10,954 bases of DNA from NCBI GenBank assembly GCA_024709705.1, contig JANJWE010000332.1:1-10954 (forward strand), given 5' to 3'. Position numbers and translations under genes: made by a program. Position 1 is the stretch's first letter. Each line of letters begins with the position of its first letter. The notes beneath the pieces were generated by a model. It saw only the letters and a list, made by a program, of their open reading frames with translations, searched no databases and was not told the DNA's origin. Source of the stretch: Flavobacterium sp. (GTDB lineage Bacteria > Bacteroidota > Bacteroidia > Flavobacteriales > Flavobacteriaceae). Shown here in pieces: positions 1 through 6,028 of the stretch.

Positions 1-1295
1 TGGCCAACGTTCCCGATACGTTTGACGATTATGCTCCTTGGGCTTGGCAAAATATTACAGCTACAACACCATTGGCTCCCGGAAAAGGCTATGCTGTTAT
101 GGCTTCTACATCGGGTACTTTCCCTAGAACAGCAACGGTAACGTTTAGAGGGGTGGGCAATCTCAATAAGTTCAATAACGGTGAAGTTCCTATGACCATT
201 GCTTTAAGCGGTAATGACGCCGATGCCAATGACGATTACAACTTGGTTGGTAATCCGTATCCTTCGCCGGTTTCTGCCGATGATTTTATTTTGCGAAACT
301 TACCTTTAATTTCCGGAAGTTTGTATTTCTGGACACACAATACCGAAATTAGTACCAGCAATCCGGGTTCGTTTGTATCCAATCATACGACCAACGATTA
401 TGCGATGTACAATTTAACCGGAGGAGTGGCTACTTCATATGCGTGTGCCAATTGTCCTGCCGGAACAGGACCCAATGGGTTTATAGCTTCCGGTCAAGGT
501 TTTATGGTTGATGCCCAACAAAACGGTACGGTTTATTTTGATAACTCGATGCGAGGAACGGGTACTTACAACAACACCAATTTTTACCGTACGGCACCAA
601 CGGTACAAAATGCACCTCAAGCGGTGAAAGATCGTTTGTGGTTGAATTTAACCCACGAAAACGGATTTTTCAGTCAGCAATTGATTGGTTATTTTGAAAA
701 TGCGACCAACGGTATCGACTTGGGTTACGACGGAATTCACACCAGCCGAACCAATGCCGTTCATTTTTATTCTATGATAGATCAATTGACCTACCGCATA
801 CAAGGAAGAGCTCCATTTACAACAGAAGATGTTGTGCCTTTGGGCTACCATACCAATGTGGCCGGTACGTTTACCATTGCGTTACACCAAACCGAAGGCG
901 TTTTAGCTGAAGTTCCGGTGTATTTGGAAGACCTTACTACGGGAATGGTTTACAATTTGAAAGAAGCTCCGGTGAGTTTTACTACAGCAGTGGGGACTTT
1001 CAATTCGCGATTTGTTTTGAAATATGTCAATCAAACTTTAGGGGTAAACAATCCGAGTTTATGGGATAGTTCGGTAGCTTTTGCGGTCAAAGACCACCAG
1101 TTATCAATACGTTCCGAAGAAGAAGATATCGCTCAGGTTGCTATTTATGACATGTTAGGAAGAACGATATATTTGGATAAATCAAATAATAATCGCACCT
1201 TTGTTTCACAGGTGTTCGATAGAACTACTCAGGCGGTACTGGTAAAAGTAACGTTACAAAATGGAGTGGTGGTAACCCGAAAATTGGTACTGTAA
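1..1295 (+). CDS. Secreted T9SS surface protein, type C (ChiA-like) sorting signal, 5'-truncated
   Basis: The frame is open from base 3 to the TAA at 1293-1295 with no start of its own, so this is the last ~430 residues of a larger protein that begins left of the window. The TTG at 72 is an internal Leu codon, not a start. Seen: a LAPGKGY motif near residue 24, GNPYPSPVSADDF near residue 83 followed by SLYFWTHNT, then a beta-rich region containing RLWLNLTHENG and RFVLKYVNQTLG, and a final ~80-residue domain (from about nt 1047) ending LVKVTLQNGVVVTRKLVL. Known: this order of motifs is typical of the C-terminal half of large flavobacterial T9SS cargo proteins, and the ending resembles the type C signal of Flavobacterium johnsoniae ChiA rather than the common type A signal. 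Inferred: export through the outer membrane by T9SS. The functional N-terminal domains are outside the window, so the role (enzyme, adhesin or other) cannot be given. Family call confident, function unknown. Confidence 0.85.
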   Translation, partial: ANVPDTFDDYAPWAWQNITATTPLAPGKGYAVMASTSGTFPRTATVTFRGVGNLNKFNNGEVPMTIALSGNDADANDDYNLVGNPYPSPVSADDFILRNLPLISGSLYFWTHNTEISTSNPGSFVSNHTTNDYAMYNLTGGVATSYACANCPAGTGPNGFIASGQGFMVDAQQNGTVYFDNSMRGTGTYNNTNFYRTAPTVQNAPQAVKDRLWLNLTHENGFFSQQLIGYFENATNGIDLGYDGIHTSRTNAVHFYSMIDQLTYRIQGRAPFTTEDVVPLGYHTNVAGTFTIALHQTEGVLAEVPVYLEDLTTGMVYNLKEAPVSFTTAVGTFNSRFVLKYVNQTLGVNNPSLWDSSVAFAVKDHQLSIRSEEEDIAQVAIYDMLGRTIYLDKSNNNRTFVSQVFDRTTQAVLVKVTLQNGVVVTRKLVL

Positions 1296-1339
1296 TTACA
1301 GTACATGAAATCGAATCCAATCAACTAAATACGGAAATT

Positions 1340-1374
1340 CCGGTGAGTTAGGTTAACTACTCACCGGTTTTTTT
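1340..1374 (+). terminator. Intrinsic terminator of the T9SS protein gene
   Basis: A perfect 9-bp stem, CCGGTGAGT (1340-1348) and ACTCACCGG (1359-1367), has a 10-base loop and is followed by seven T (1368-1374). It lies 45 bases after the stop at 1295. The T-tract runs into the TAA stop of the convergent oxygenase gene (complement of 1373-1375). The same hairpin may also stop transcription from the other side, but in that direction it lacks a good U-tract. Confidence 0.85.
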
Positions 1375-2242
1375 ATGCTTTTTTCAGATGCAAATGGGTT
1401 CTGCGAATGGCTTCGCTGTTCTTGTAGTCAATCCATTTCTGACCTTTCCATTTACGCATCAGATTGTCAAAATACCGCATGATAAATACGTTATAGGCGG
1501 CTTTCGCCAAATTCGGAATGCGTCTGGGGAAAGCCCGTAAACTCATAGAAAAACCAGGGGTAATGTATTTCATATAATGCCAATAGCCTTCGGGCATATA
1601 CAGCATTTCCCCGTGGTTGAGTTCGGCTACCAAGCCTTGAGCATGAGCCAATGCCGGCCATTTTTCAAAATCGGGTTGGTCAAAATCTATATCTTCTCTT
1701 GAAATCAAAGCATGTGGTACTTTGTACAAGTACGGAGTTTGATCGGGGGCAAAGAGCACACACCGTTTTTTGCCGTGAAAATGAAAATGTAAGATGTTGG
1801 AATAATCAATGTCATAATGCATAAAAACCCGAGAGTTCTCGCCGCCAAAAAACAACATGGGCAATTGTTTTACCAATCGCAGCCCGATATTGGGCCATTT
1901 GAAATCGTTTTTTAACACCGGAACTTCGCTCATCAAATTGTAGAGAAATATACGATAGTTGGTGGGTTCACGCAGCAATAAATCTACATAGTCGGCCATC
2001 TTCATTTTTGCATGAGCTTCATTAAAACCATCCTTATACGATACAGGTCTATCGTCATAAAGCGGCACGGTTTTTTCTCCGGCAATTTCTTTAATGTAGT
2101 GAAGATTCCATTTTTCATAAGCCGGCCAATCGGAAGTAAGCTGTTCGATGACAACAGGCTTTTGTTTTTGAACGTAGTTTTTAAAAAAATCCTCTTTAGA
2201 TAAGGTTTTTACGCGTTCTATTTCGGTCAATCGTAAAGACAT
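1373..2242 (-). CDS. Cupin-8/JmjC-like Fe(II), 2-oxoglutarate-dependent oxygenase
   Basis: A 289-residue soluble protein with no signal peptide. Seen: the N-terminal region has KPVVIEQLTSDWPAYEKW (about residues 28-45), the usual opening of the cupin-like domain of FIH/JmjC-type hydroxylases. A metal-site H-x-D follows (H142, D144 in FMHYDIDYSNILHFHFHGKK), and the distal His is H222 in MPEGYWHYMKY. The basic residues after the HxD and Arg236 are candidates for 2-oxoglutarate binding. Known: related proteins hydroxylate protein side chains or small molecules; bacterial members are mostly uncharacterised, so no substrate is proposed. The ATG at 2242-2240 is preferred. A TTG two codons upstream (2248) is possible but weaker. 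The gene stands alone, convergent with the T9SS protein gene and followed after 183 bases by the tail of bioB on the same strand. It lies downstream of the bioB terminator and has its own promoter candidate, so it is probably transcribed separately. Confidence 0.85.
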   Translation of the reverse strand: MSLRLTEIERVKTLSKEDFFKNYVQKQKPVVIEQLTSDWPAYEKWNLHYIKEIAGEKTVPLYDDRPVSYKDGFNEAHAKMKMADYVDLLLREPTNYRIFLYNLMSEVPVLKNDFKWPNIGLRLVKQLPMLFFGGENSRVFMHYDIDYSNILHFHFHGKKRCVLFAPDQTPYLYKVPHALISREDIDFDQPDFEKWPALAHAQGLVAELNHGEMLYMPEGYWHYMKYITPGFSMSLRAFPRRIPNLAKAAYNVFIMRYFDNLMRKWKGQKWIDYKNSEAIRRTHLHLKKA

Positions 2243-2295
2243 ACACAAACAAATTAAAAGTCAGTTTTTCGTTTTTTTGAGATGAAATACTTAAA

Positions 2296-2329
2296 CAAAT
2301 GTACTAAAGCTTGACAAAAAGTTAACCAA
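2296..2329 (-). promoter_or_regulatory. Candidate Bacteroidota-type promoter for the oxygenase gene
   Basis: On the minus strand TACATTTG (complement of 2296-2303) fits the -7 consensus TAnnTTTG exactly. A TTG (complement of 2327-2329) lies 23 bases upstream, at the long end of the accepted TTG spacing. This predicts a leader of roughly 45-50 bases before the ATG at 2242. A second exact -7 match, TAATTTTG (complement of 2339-2346), has no TTG at suitable spacing. The region is very AT-rich, so chance matches are possible. Confidence 0.45.
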
Positions 2330-2390
2330 TTGTTATGCCAAAATTAATTTAAAAAGACTATGTTTTTTTAAATCAGCAGTAATTTTACAC

Positions 2391-2422
2391 AAAAAAAATC
2401 CTTTCACGAGGAAAGGATTTTT
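2391..2422 (-). terminator. Intrinsic terminator of bioB
   Basis: Complementary arms AATCCTTTC (2397-2405) and GAAAGGATT (2411-2419) form a stem extendable by further A-T pairs, with a 5-base loop. Read on the minus strand the stem is followed by a run of eight T (complement of 2391-2398). It begins within a few bases of the bioB stop codon (complement of 2426-2428). The symmetrical A and T tracts mean it could act in either direction, but only the bioB side has a gene ending here. Confidence 0.85.
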
Positions 2423-2425
2423 AAA

Positions 2426-3508
2426 TTATTTGTTTTTGAGTGACGCTTTTTCGTTGCGTTCAATCACATGACCCGGACGCGACCATTTCGGTTTTTCACC
2501 CAAGGGTTGGTATTGAGAATCCTCTGCCTCTACAGTTTGAGGCTGCATGATTTTAATGAACGGTTTTTGAGGTTGTAAGCCTAAAAGTTCAAACATTTTC
2601 ATATCTTCATTTACATCCGGATTGGGTGTAGTAAGCAATTTATCTCCGGCAAAAATTGAATTGGCTCCTGCCAAGAAACAAAGAGCTTGTCCTTCGCGAG
2701 ACATTTCGGTTCTTCCGGCAGACAAACGCACTTGGGTTTCGGGCATTACAATTCGGGTGGTGGCAACCATTCGAATCATTTCCCAAATTTCAATCGGTTT
2801 TTGGTCTTCAAGGGGTGTTCCTTCAACGGCCACCAGAGCGTTAATGGGCACCGATTCCGGTTGAGGGTTTAAAGTAGCCAAAGCCACTAGCATTCCCGCC
2901 CGATCTTCTACGGTTTCACCCATTCCTATGATACCACCGCTACAAACGGTAACATTGGTTTTTCTAACATTTTCGATGGTTTTCAGTCGGTCTTCAAAAC
3001 CGCGAGTGGAAATCACTTCTTTATAATAATCTTCCGACGTGTCTAAGTTGTGGTTGTAGGCATACAAACCGGCTTCGGCTAAACGTTTGGCTTGGTTTTC
3101 GGTTAGCATTCCCAAGGTGCAACATACCTCCATGTCGAGTTTGTTAATGGTTCGAACCATTTCGAGTACCTGATCAAATTCGGGTCCGTCTTTCACATTT
3201 CGCCAAGCAGCTCCCATGCACACGCGTGAAGAGCCACTCGATTTGGCTCTAAGAGCTTGTGCTTTCACTTGCTGTACGCTCATCAAGTCGTTACCTTCCA
3301 AATTCGTGTGGTAACGGGCCGCTTGGGGACAATACCCACAATCCTCGGGGCAACCTCCGGTTTTGATAGATAATAAAGTAGAAACCTGAACCACATTGGG
3401 GTCATGGTGTTGGCGGTGTACAGTTGCAGCCTGATAGAGTAAATCCATCATAGGCGTATGGTAAAGGGCAATAATTTCGTCTTGGGTCCAATTGTGTCTT
3501 GTGCTCAT
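2426..3508 (-). CDS. bioB: Biotin synthase, radical SAM enzyme
   Basis: 360 residues. It converts dethiobiotin to biotin by inserting sulfur, the last step of biotin synthesis, in the cytoplasm. Seen: the radical SAM cluster motif C53-x3-C57-x2-C60 in [16 protein letters not shown]. The ligands of the auxiliary [2Fe-2S] cluster are also present: C97 in [11 protein letters not shown]129 in [10 protein letters not shown]189 in [11 protein letters not shown] and R261 in [10 protein letters not shown], matching E. coli BioB C97, C128, C188 and R260. YNHNLDTS and VEGTPLED are further family signatures. All key residues are intact. The last ~35 residues are a hydrophilic tail; total length is slightly above E. 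coli BioB (346). The ATG at 3508-3506 is preceded by AGGA a few bases upstream, a Shine-Dalgarno-like match unusual in this group. No other biotin genes are in view. The gene sits 89 bases after the HTTM gene on the same strand and could be read from ribF, from its own promoter, or both. Confidence 0.98.
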   Translation of the reverse strand: MSTRHNWTQDEIIALYHTPMMDLLYQAATVHRQHHDPNVVQVSTLLSIKTGGCPEDCGYCPQAARYHTNLEGNDLMSVQQVKAQALRAKSSGSSRVCMGAAWRNVKDGPEFDQVLEMVRTINKLDMEVCCTLGMLTENQAKRLAEAGLYAYNHNLDTSEDYYKEVISTRGFEDRLKTIENVRKTNVTVCSGGIIGMGETVEDRAGMLVALATLNPQPESVPINALVAVEGTPLEDQKPIEIWEMIRMVATTRIVMPETQVRLSAGRTEMSREGQALCFLAGANSIFAGDKLLTTPNPDVNEDMKMFELLGLQPQKPFIKIMQPQTVEAEDSQYQPLGEKPKWSRPGHVIERNEKASLKNK

Positions 3509-3527
3509 TCGTCCTAAAAATTTGAGT

Positions 3528-3562
3528 CAAAAATACTCATTTTGTTTGAGGATTTTTACCAA
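3528..3562 (-). promoter_or_regulatory. Candidate promoter for bioB
   Basis: On the minus strand TATTTTTG (complement of 3528-3535) matches the -7 consensus TAnnTTTG, with TTTGG about 24 bases upstream (around 3560), slightly beyond the usual spacing. It would give a short leader of about 10-15 bases before the ATG at 3508. No terminator is visible between the HTTM gene and bioB, so read-through is also possible. No palindromic biotin operator was recognised. Confidence 0.35.
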
Positions 3563-3597
3563 ACCTTTCGGAGATTTGAAAAAAGTAATCAACAATA

Positions 3598-4932
3598 CTA
3601 TCGGGATAAGGGTCGTTTTTCCAATTCCGAATCGTAGGGAAGTATCCACGAATTGGCTAGAAAGTAGTTCCAAGGGACCGCAGCTAAATCAGTTTGAGGG
3701 TCAATAAAACGCTGGTAGTTTTTTCGGTTTACCGAAACATAAGAGTCTACATAAACGTGAACTTTTCGGCCTTGTCGGGCAAAATGTGTTTTAATGTATT
3801 GGGCCATTTGCCATATCCCATCGGGTTTTGAAGTTACAAAAACCAATTGTTTAGGCGTGGCGTATTGGGCTATGGGAAATTCGAGTTCTTCTTGGGTTTG
3901 AGCATCAACAACCCTAAAATGGGTAATGCCTTTTTTCTCGCGAAGCATCATTCGCCAACTCAACCGATGGCCTTCTTCGGTCCACAAAACATCACCGGGA
4001 ATAAACCAATGGCGTAAGGGTAAAGCGATTTGTAGAGCAAAAAAGATAATGAAAAAAGTATACAGTAAACGGCTGGGACGAGCCGGTGGTACAGCATCCA
4101 AAGGCAATAGGGGTTTCTTTTTTAAAAAGAGATTTCTTATGGTTTCAGGAGGATAGAAAAACACCACAAAACTAAGGGCAAAAAAAGGAAAAATACCTAT
4201 TTGAAGTGTAATGGCATTGAACAGATGAAAAATAAAACTGGCCAATAAAGCCCAATTTCGTGTTTTTTTAAATAGGAAAGCCGGAATCACTATTGCGTCA
4301 AAAAGAATTCCGGCATAGGCTATAAACAAATGAAATTCTCTTTTTACAAATAGGGAGCCCAAAATCGGGAAATCTTTTAAATCGGTAAATAAGTTTCCGG
4401 TAAATGTACCGTTGAGCCAATCGGGATAAAATTTGGAAACCGTTGCAAAAAAATACACAATAGCCATTTGAAACATCAACACCCAAGCATTCCATCGCGG
4501 CATGTAAAGTTGCTCCGATTGTCGGTTAGATGTAACATCCAGTGAAGCATAGCGGTTGGCCGGAAGAAACCCCATCAGTAAGGTTATAATCCATAACAAA
4601 TAATAGTGATTGTTATAAGATGTTTTTTGCATGATAAAAGCACCAAACCATAGAACGGTAAACGACCAAATACTCACCTTATAGTGATACCCCAGCATTA
4701 TGGCAATGCCCAGGCATCCCATTACGCCAAAATAGCCATACATCCATGGGCCTGCAAACGGTTCGAGCCATTCAAAACCAATGTGCGGTAAAAAAATTTG
4801 AGGTTCTACAAAATTACGTTTAACCCAACCGGTTACCAAAGCACCCCAACATTCGGCAGTTATCAGAAAACCCAAGGCTATCCGAAACACAATTAGTGGT
4901 GCGTTGTCTATGGGTTGAAAAGCTTTTTGCAT
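3598..4932 (-). CDS. HTTM-domain membrane protein, vitamin K-dependent gamma-carboxylase-like
   Basis: 444 residues. Seen: an N-terminal half with about eight or nine hydrophobic segments (roughly residues 11-30, 62-82, 86-103, 110-124, 147-165, 202-222, 227-262 and 288-305), then a soluble C-terminal domain from about residue 312. Motifs: KTSYNNHYYLLW (H109), PANRYASLD (124-132), VSKFYPDWLNG (K167), FHLFNAI (H236), then WTEEGHRLSWRMML (317-330), VYVDSYVSVNRKNYQRFIDP and TDLAAVPWN. Known: these are hallmarks of the HTTM/VKG_Carbox family. From memory, H109 and K167 align with human GGCX H160 and the catalytic base K218; the soluble part matches bacterial full-length homologues. Vertebrate GGCX epoxidises reduced vitamin K and carboxylates Glu; the substrate of bacterial members is not established. 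Inferred: an inner-membrane, quinone-using enzyme. Its ATG (4932-4930) shares a base with the ribF TGA (TGATG), indicating translational coupling. Confidence 0.88.
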   Translation of the reverse strand: MQKAFQPIDNAPLIVFRIALGFLITAECWGALVTGWVKRNFVEPQIFLPHIGFEWLEPFAGPWMYGYFGVMGCLGIAIMLGYHYKVSIWSFTVLWFGAFIMQKTSYNNHYYLLWIITLLMGFLPANRYASLDVTSNRQSEQLYMPRWNAWVLMFQMAIVYFFATVSKFYPDWLNGTFTGNLFTDLKDFPILGSLFVKREFHLFIAYAGILFDAIVIPAFLFKKTRNWALLASFIFHLFNAITLQIGIFPFFALSFVVFFYPPETIRNLFLKKKPLLPLDAVPPARPSRLLYTFFIIFFALQIALPLRHWFIPGDVLWTEEGHRLSWRMMLREKKGITHFRVVDAQTQEELEFPIAQYATPKQLVFVTSKPDGIWQMAQYIKTHFARQGRKVHVYVDSYVSVNRKNYQRFIDPQTDLAAVPWNYFLANSWILPYDSELEKRPLSR

Positions 4933-5864
4933 CAGGGTTGGTTTTCAAAAAAAGCCAATGTGGCTTGTTTGTCGAGTTCCAATTGTTTTTGAAGGTCTGA
5001 AACCGAGTCAAATTTAATTTCATCCCGAAGGCGATGCCATATTTGAATGGTTAGGTTTTTATGATAAAGCGATGCGTTGAAATTAAGAAAATGGACTTCA
5101 ATAGATTGTTGGGTTCCGTCAACCGTTGGGTTTATGCCAATATTCATCATGCCCTGGAGCATTTGCCCATCCAATAAACTTTGCACAACATATACTCCGT
5201 TTTTAGGGATGAGTTTGTAATCGGCATCCGGTTTTAGGTTGGCGGTAGGAAAATGAATGGTTTTTCCCAATCCTTTACCGGTAACTACATTTCCGTTTAG
5301 GGAATAAGGGTGCCCCAAATAGGAATTGGCCGTTTCAATATTTCCCTCAAGCAAAGCGGTTCTGATTTTGGTAGAACTAATGGAAACATCATTTATCTCT
5401 TGGGCCGATATTTCTTCTACTTCAAATCCGAATTTTTCTCCAAAAGTTCTTAAGTCGTCAATGTTTGCAGTTCGGTTTCTTCCAAAACGATGGTCATAAC
5501 CAATAATGATCTTTTGGATGTTGAAATGTTGAACGAGAACGGTTTCTACAAACTCTTCGGCGGATAATCTCGAAAATTCTTGATCAAACGGATGAACAAC
5601 AACGCTGTCTATTCCAAGCGATTCCAATAGTTGGATGCGTTCGTCTATGGTTGAAAGCAGTTTGATTTCGTTTTGATCTTGCAAAACCATTCGCGGATGC
5701 GGAAAAAAAGTGAGTACCAAACTTTCACACGAACTTTGTTGGGCACTTTGGACTAATTTCTCGATGATTTTTTGATGACCCTTATGTACACCGTCAAAAG
5801 TACCCAAAGTAACAACGGTTTTTTGTGCCGAGTGGTATCGATAAATAGAAGTATAGGTATTCAA
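4932..5864 (-). CDS. ribF: Bifunctional riboflavin kinase / FMN adenylyltransferase (FAD synthetase)
   Basis: 310 residues, the normal length for prokaryotic RibF. It phosphorylates riboflavin to FMN and then adenylates FMN to FAD. Seen: the N-terminal adenylyltransferase domain (residues ~15-170) has TLGTFDGVHKGHQ (19-31), containing the GxHxGH-type nucleotide site, then FFPHPR (53-58), IGYDHRFGRNR (121-131) and SSTKIR (163-168). The C-terminal kinase domain (~185-305) has GKGLGKTIHFPTANL (196-210), NGVYVV, GMMNIGINPTVDG (238-250), the catalytic-type Glu in IEVHFLNF (E256) and RLRDEIKF. Both activities look intact. The start is TTG at 5864-5862: the nearest upstream in-frame codon of note is a stop only four codons before it, and no ATG lies between that stop and the conserved motif. 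It is the first gene of a probable ribF-HTTM(-bioB) unit, divergent from the protease at 6029. Confidence 0.97.
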   Translation of the reverse strand: MNTYTSIYRYHSAQKTVVTLGTFDGVHKGHQKIIEKLVQSAQQSSCESLVLTFFPHPRMVLQDQNEIKLLSTIDERIQLLESLGIDSVVVHPFDQEFSRLSAEEFVETVLVQHFNIQKIIIGYDHRFGRNRTANIDDLRTFGEKFGFEVEEISAQEINDVSISSTKIRTALLEGNIETANSYLGHPYSLNGNVVTGKGLGKTIHFPTANLKPDADYKLIPKNGVYVVQSLLDGQMLQGMMNIGINPTVDGTQQSIEVHFLNFNASLYHKNLTIQIWHRLRDEIKFDSVSDLQKQLELDKQATLAFFENQP

Positions 5865-5876
5865 GATTTTTTTTTA

Positions 5877-5884
5877 CAAATTTA
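5877..5884 (-). promoter_or_regulatory. Candidate -7 element for ribF
   Basis: TAAATTTG on the minus strand (complement of 5877-5884) is an exact TAnnTTTG match ending 12 bases before the TTG start, which implies a leader of only a few bases. No TTG was found at the expected distance upstream, so the call is weak. The rest of 5885-5990 is AT-rich. No FMN riboswitch fold was recognised. Confidence 0.3.
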
Positions 5885-5994
5885 TAAATAAAATACGATT
5901 GAAGCGGTTTAAAAAGAAATAAGAATATTCCATATAATTTTGATTTTTCCATAGAGAAGTAGTTAAAAAATAAACCAATTTTGCAGCAATACCG

Positions 5995-6002
5995 TATATT
6001 TG
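5995..6002 (+). promoter_or_regulatory. Candidate -7 promoter element of the first protease gene
   Basis: TATATTTG is an exact match to TAnnTTTG, with 26 bases between it and the ATG at 6029. A TTTTG lies only 11 bases upstream (5979-5983), too close for a standard -33 box, so upstream recognition is uncertain. The same octamer stands at almost the same distance before the paralogous gene at 8907, which supports the call. Confidence 0.5.
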
Positions 6003-6028
6003 TTGTCAACTAATCGAAGCTATTAAAG

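Noticed and set aside
72..74. TTG as the start of the first T9SS protein
   Set aside because: The same frame is open upstream to the window edge and encodes plausible protein (PDTFDDYAPWAWQNI) leading into the LAPGKGY motif, so the gene starts outside the window.
2243..2248. TTG start for the oxygenase two codons upstream of the ATG
   Set aside because: An ATG is available at 2242 and the extra two residues (Met-Cys) add nothing to the conserved domain.
2622..2872. Several open frames on the plus strand inside bioB
   Set aside because: They lie antisense to a fully conserved biotin synthase, have no recognisable domain or start context, and are explained by the coding pattern of the real gene.
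3492..3707. 71-codon plus-strand open frame across the bioB-HTTM gap
   Set aside because: It overlaps the ends of two well-supported genes on the other strand, with no start context or homology that I recognise.
5865..5994. Possible FMN riboswitch in front of ribF
   Set aside because: The region is short and AT-rich, with none of the conserved GC-rich stems of the FMN element, and the likely promoter is close to the start codon, leaving no room for a leader RNA.
5794..6009. 71-codon minus-strand open frame covering the ribF start and the intergenic region
   Set aside because: It overlaps ribF in another frame and both divergent promoter candidates, and its sequence (rich in Phe, Tyr, Lys) reflects AT-rich DNA rather than a protein family.
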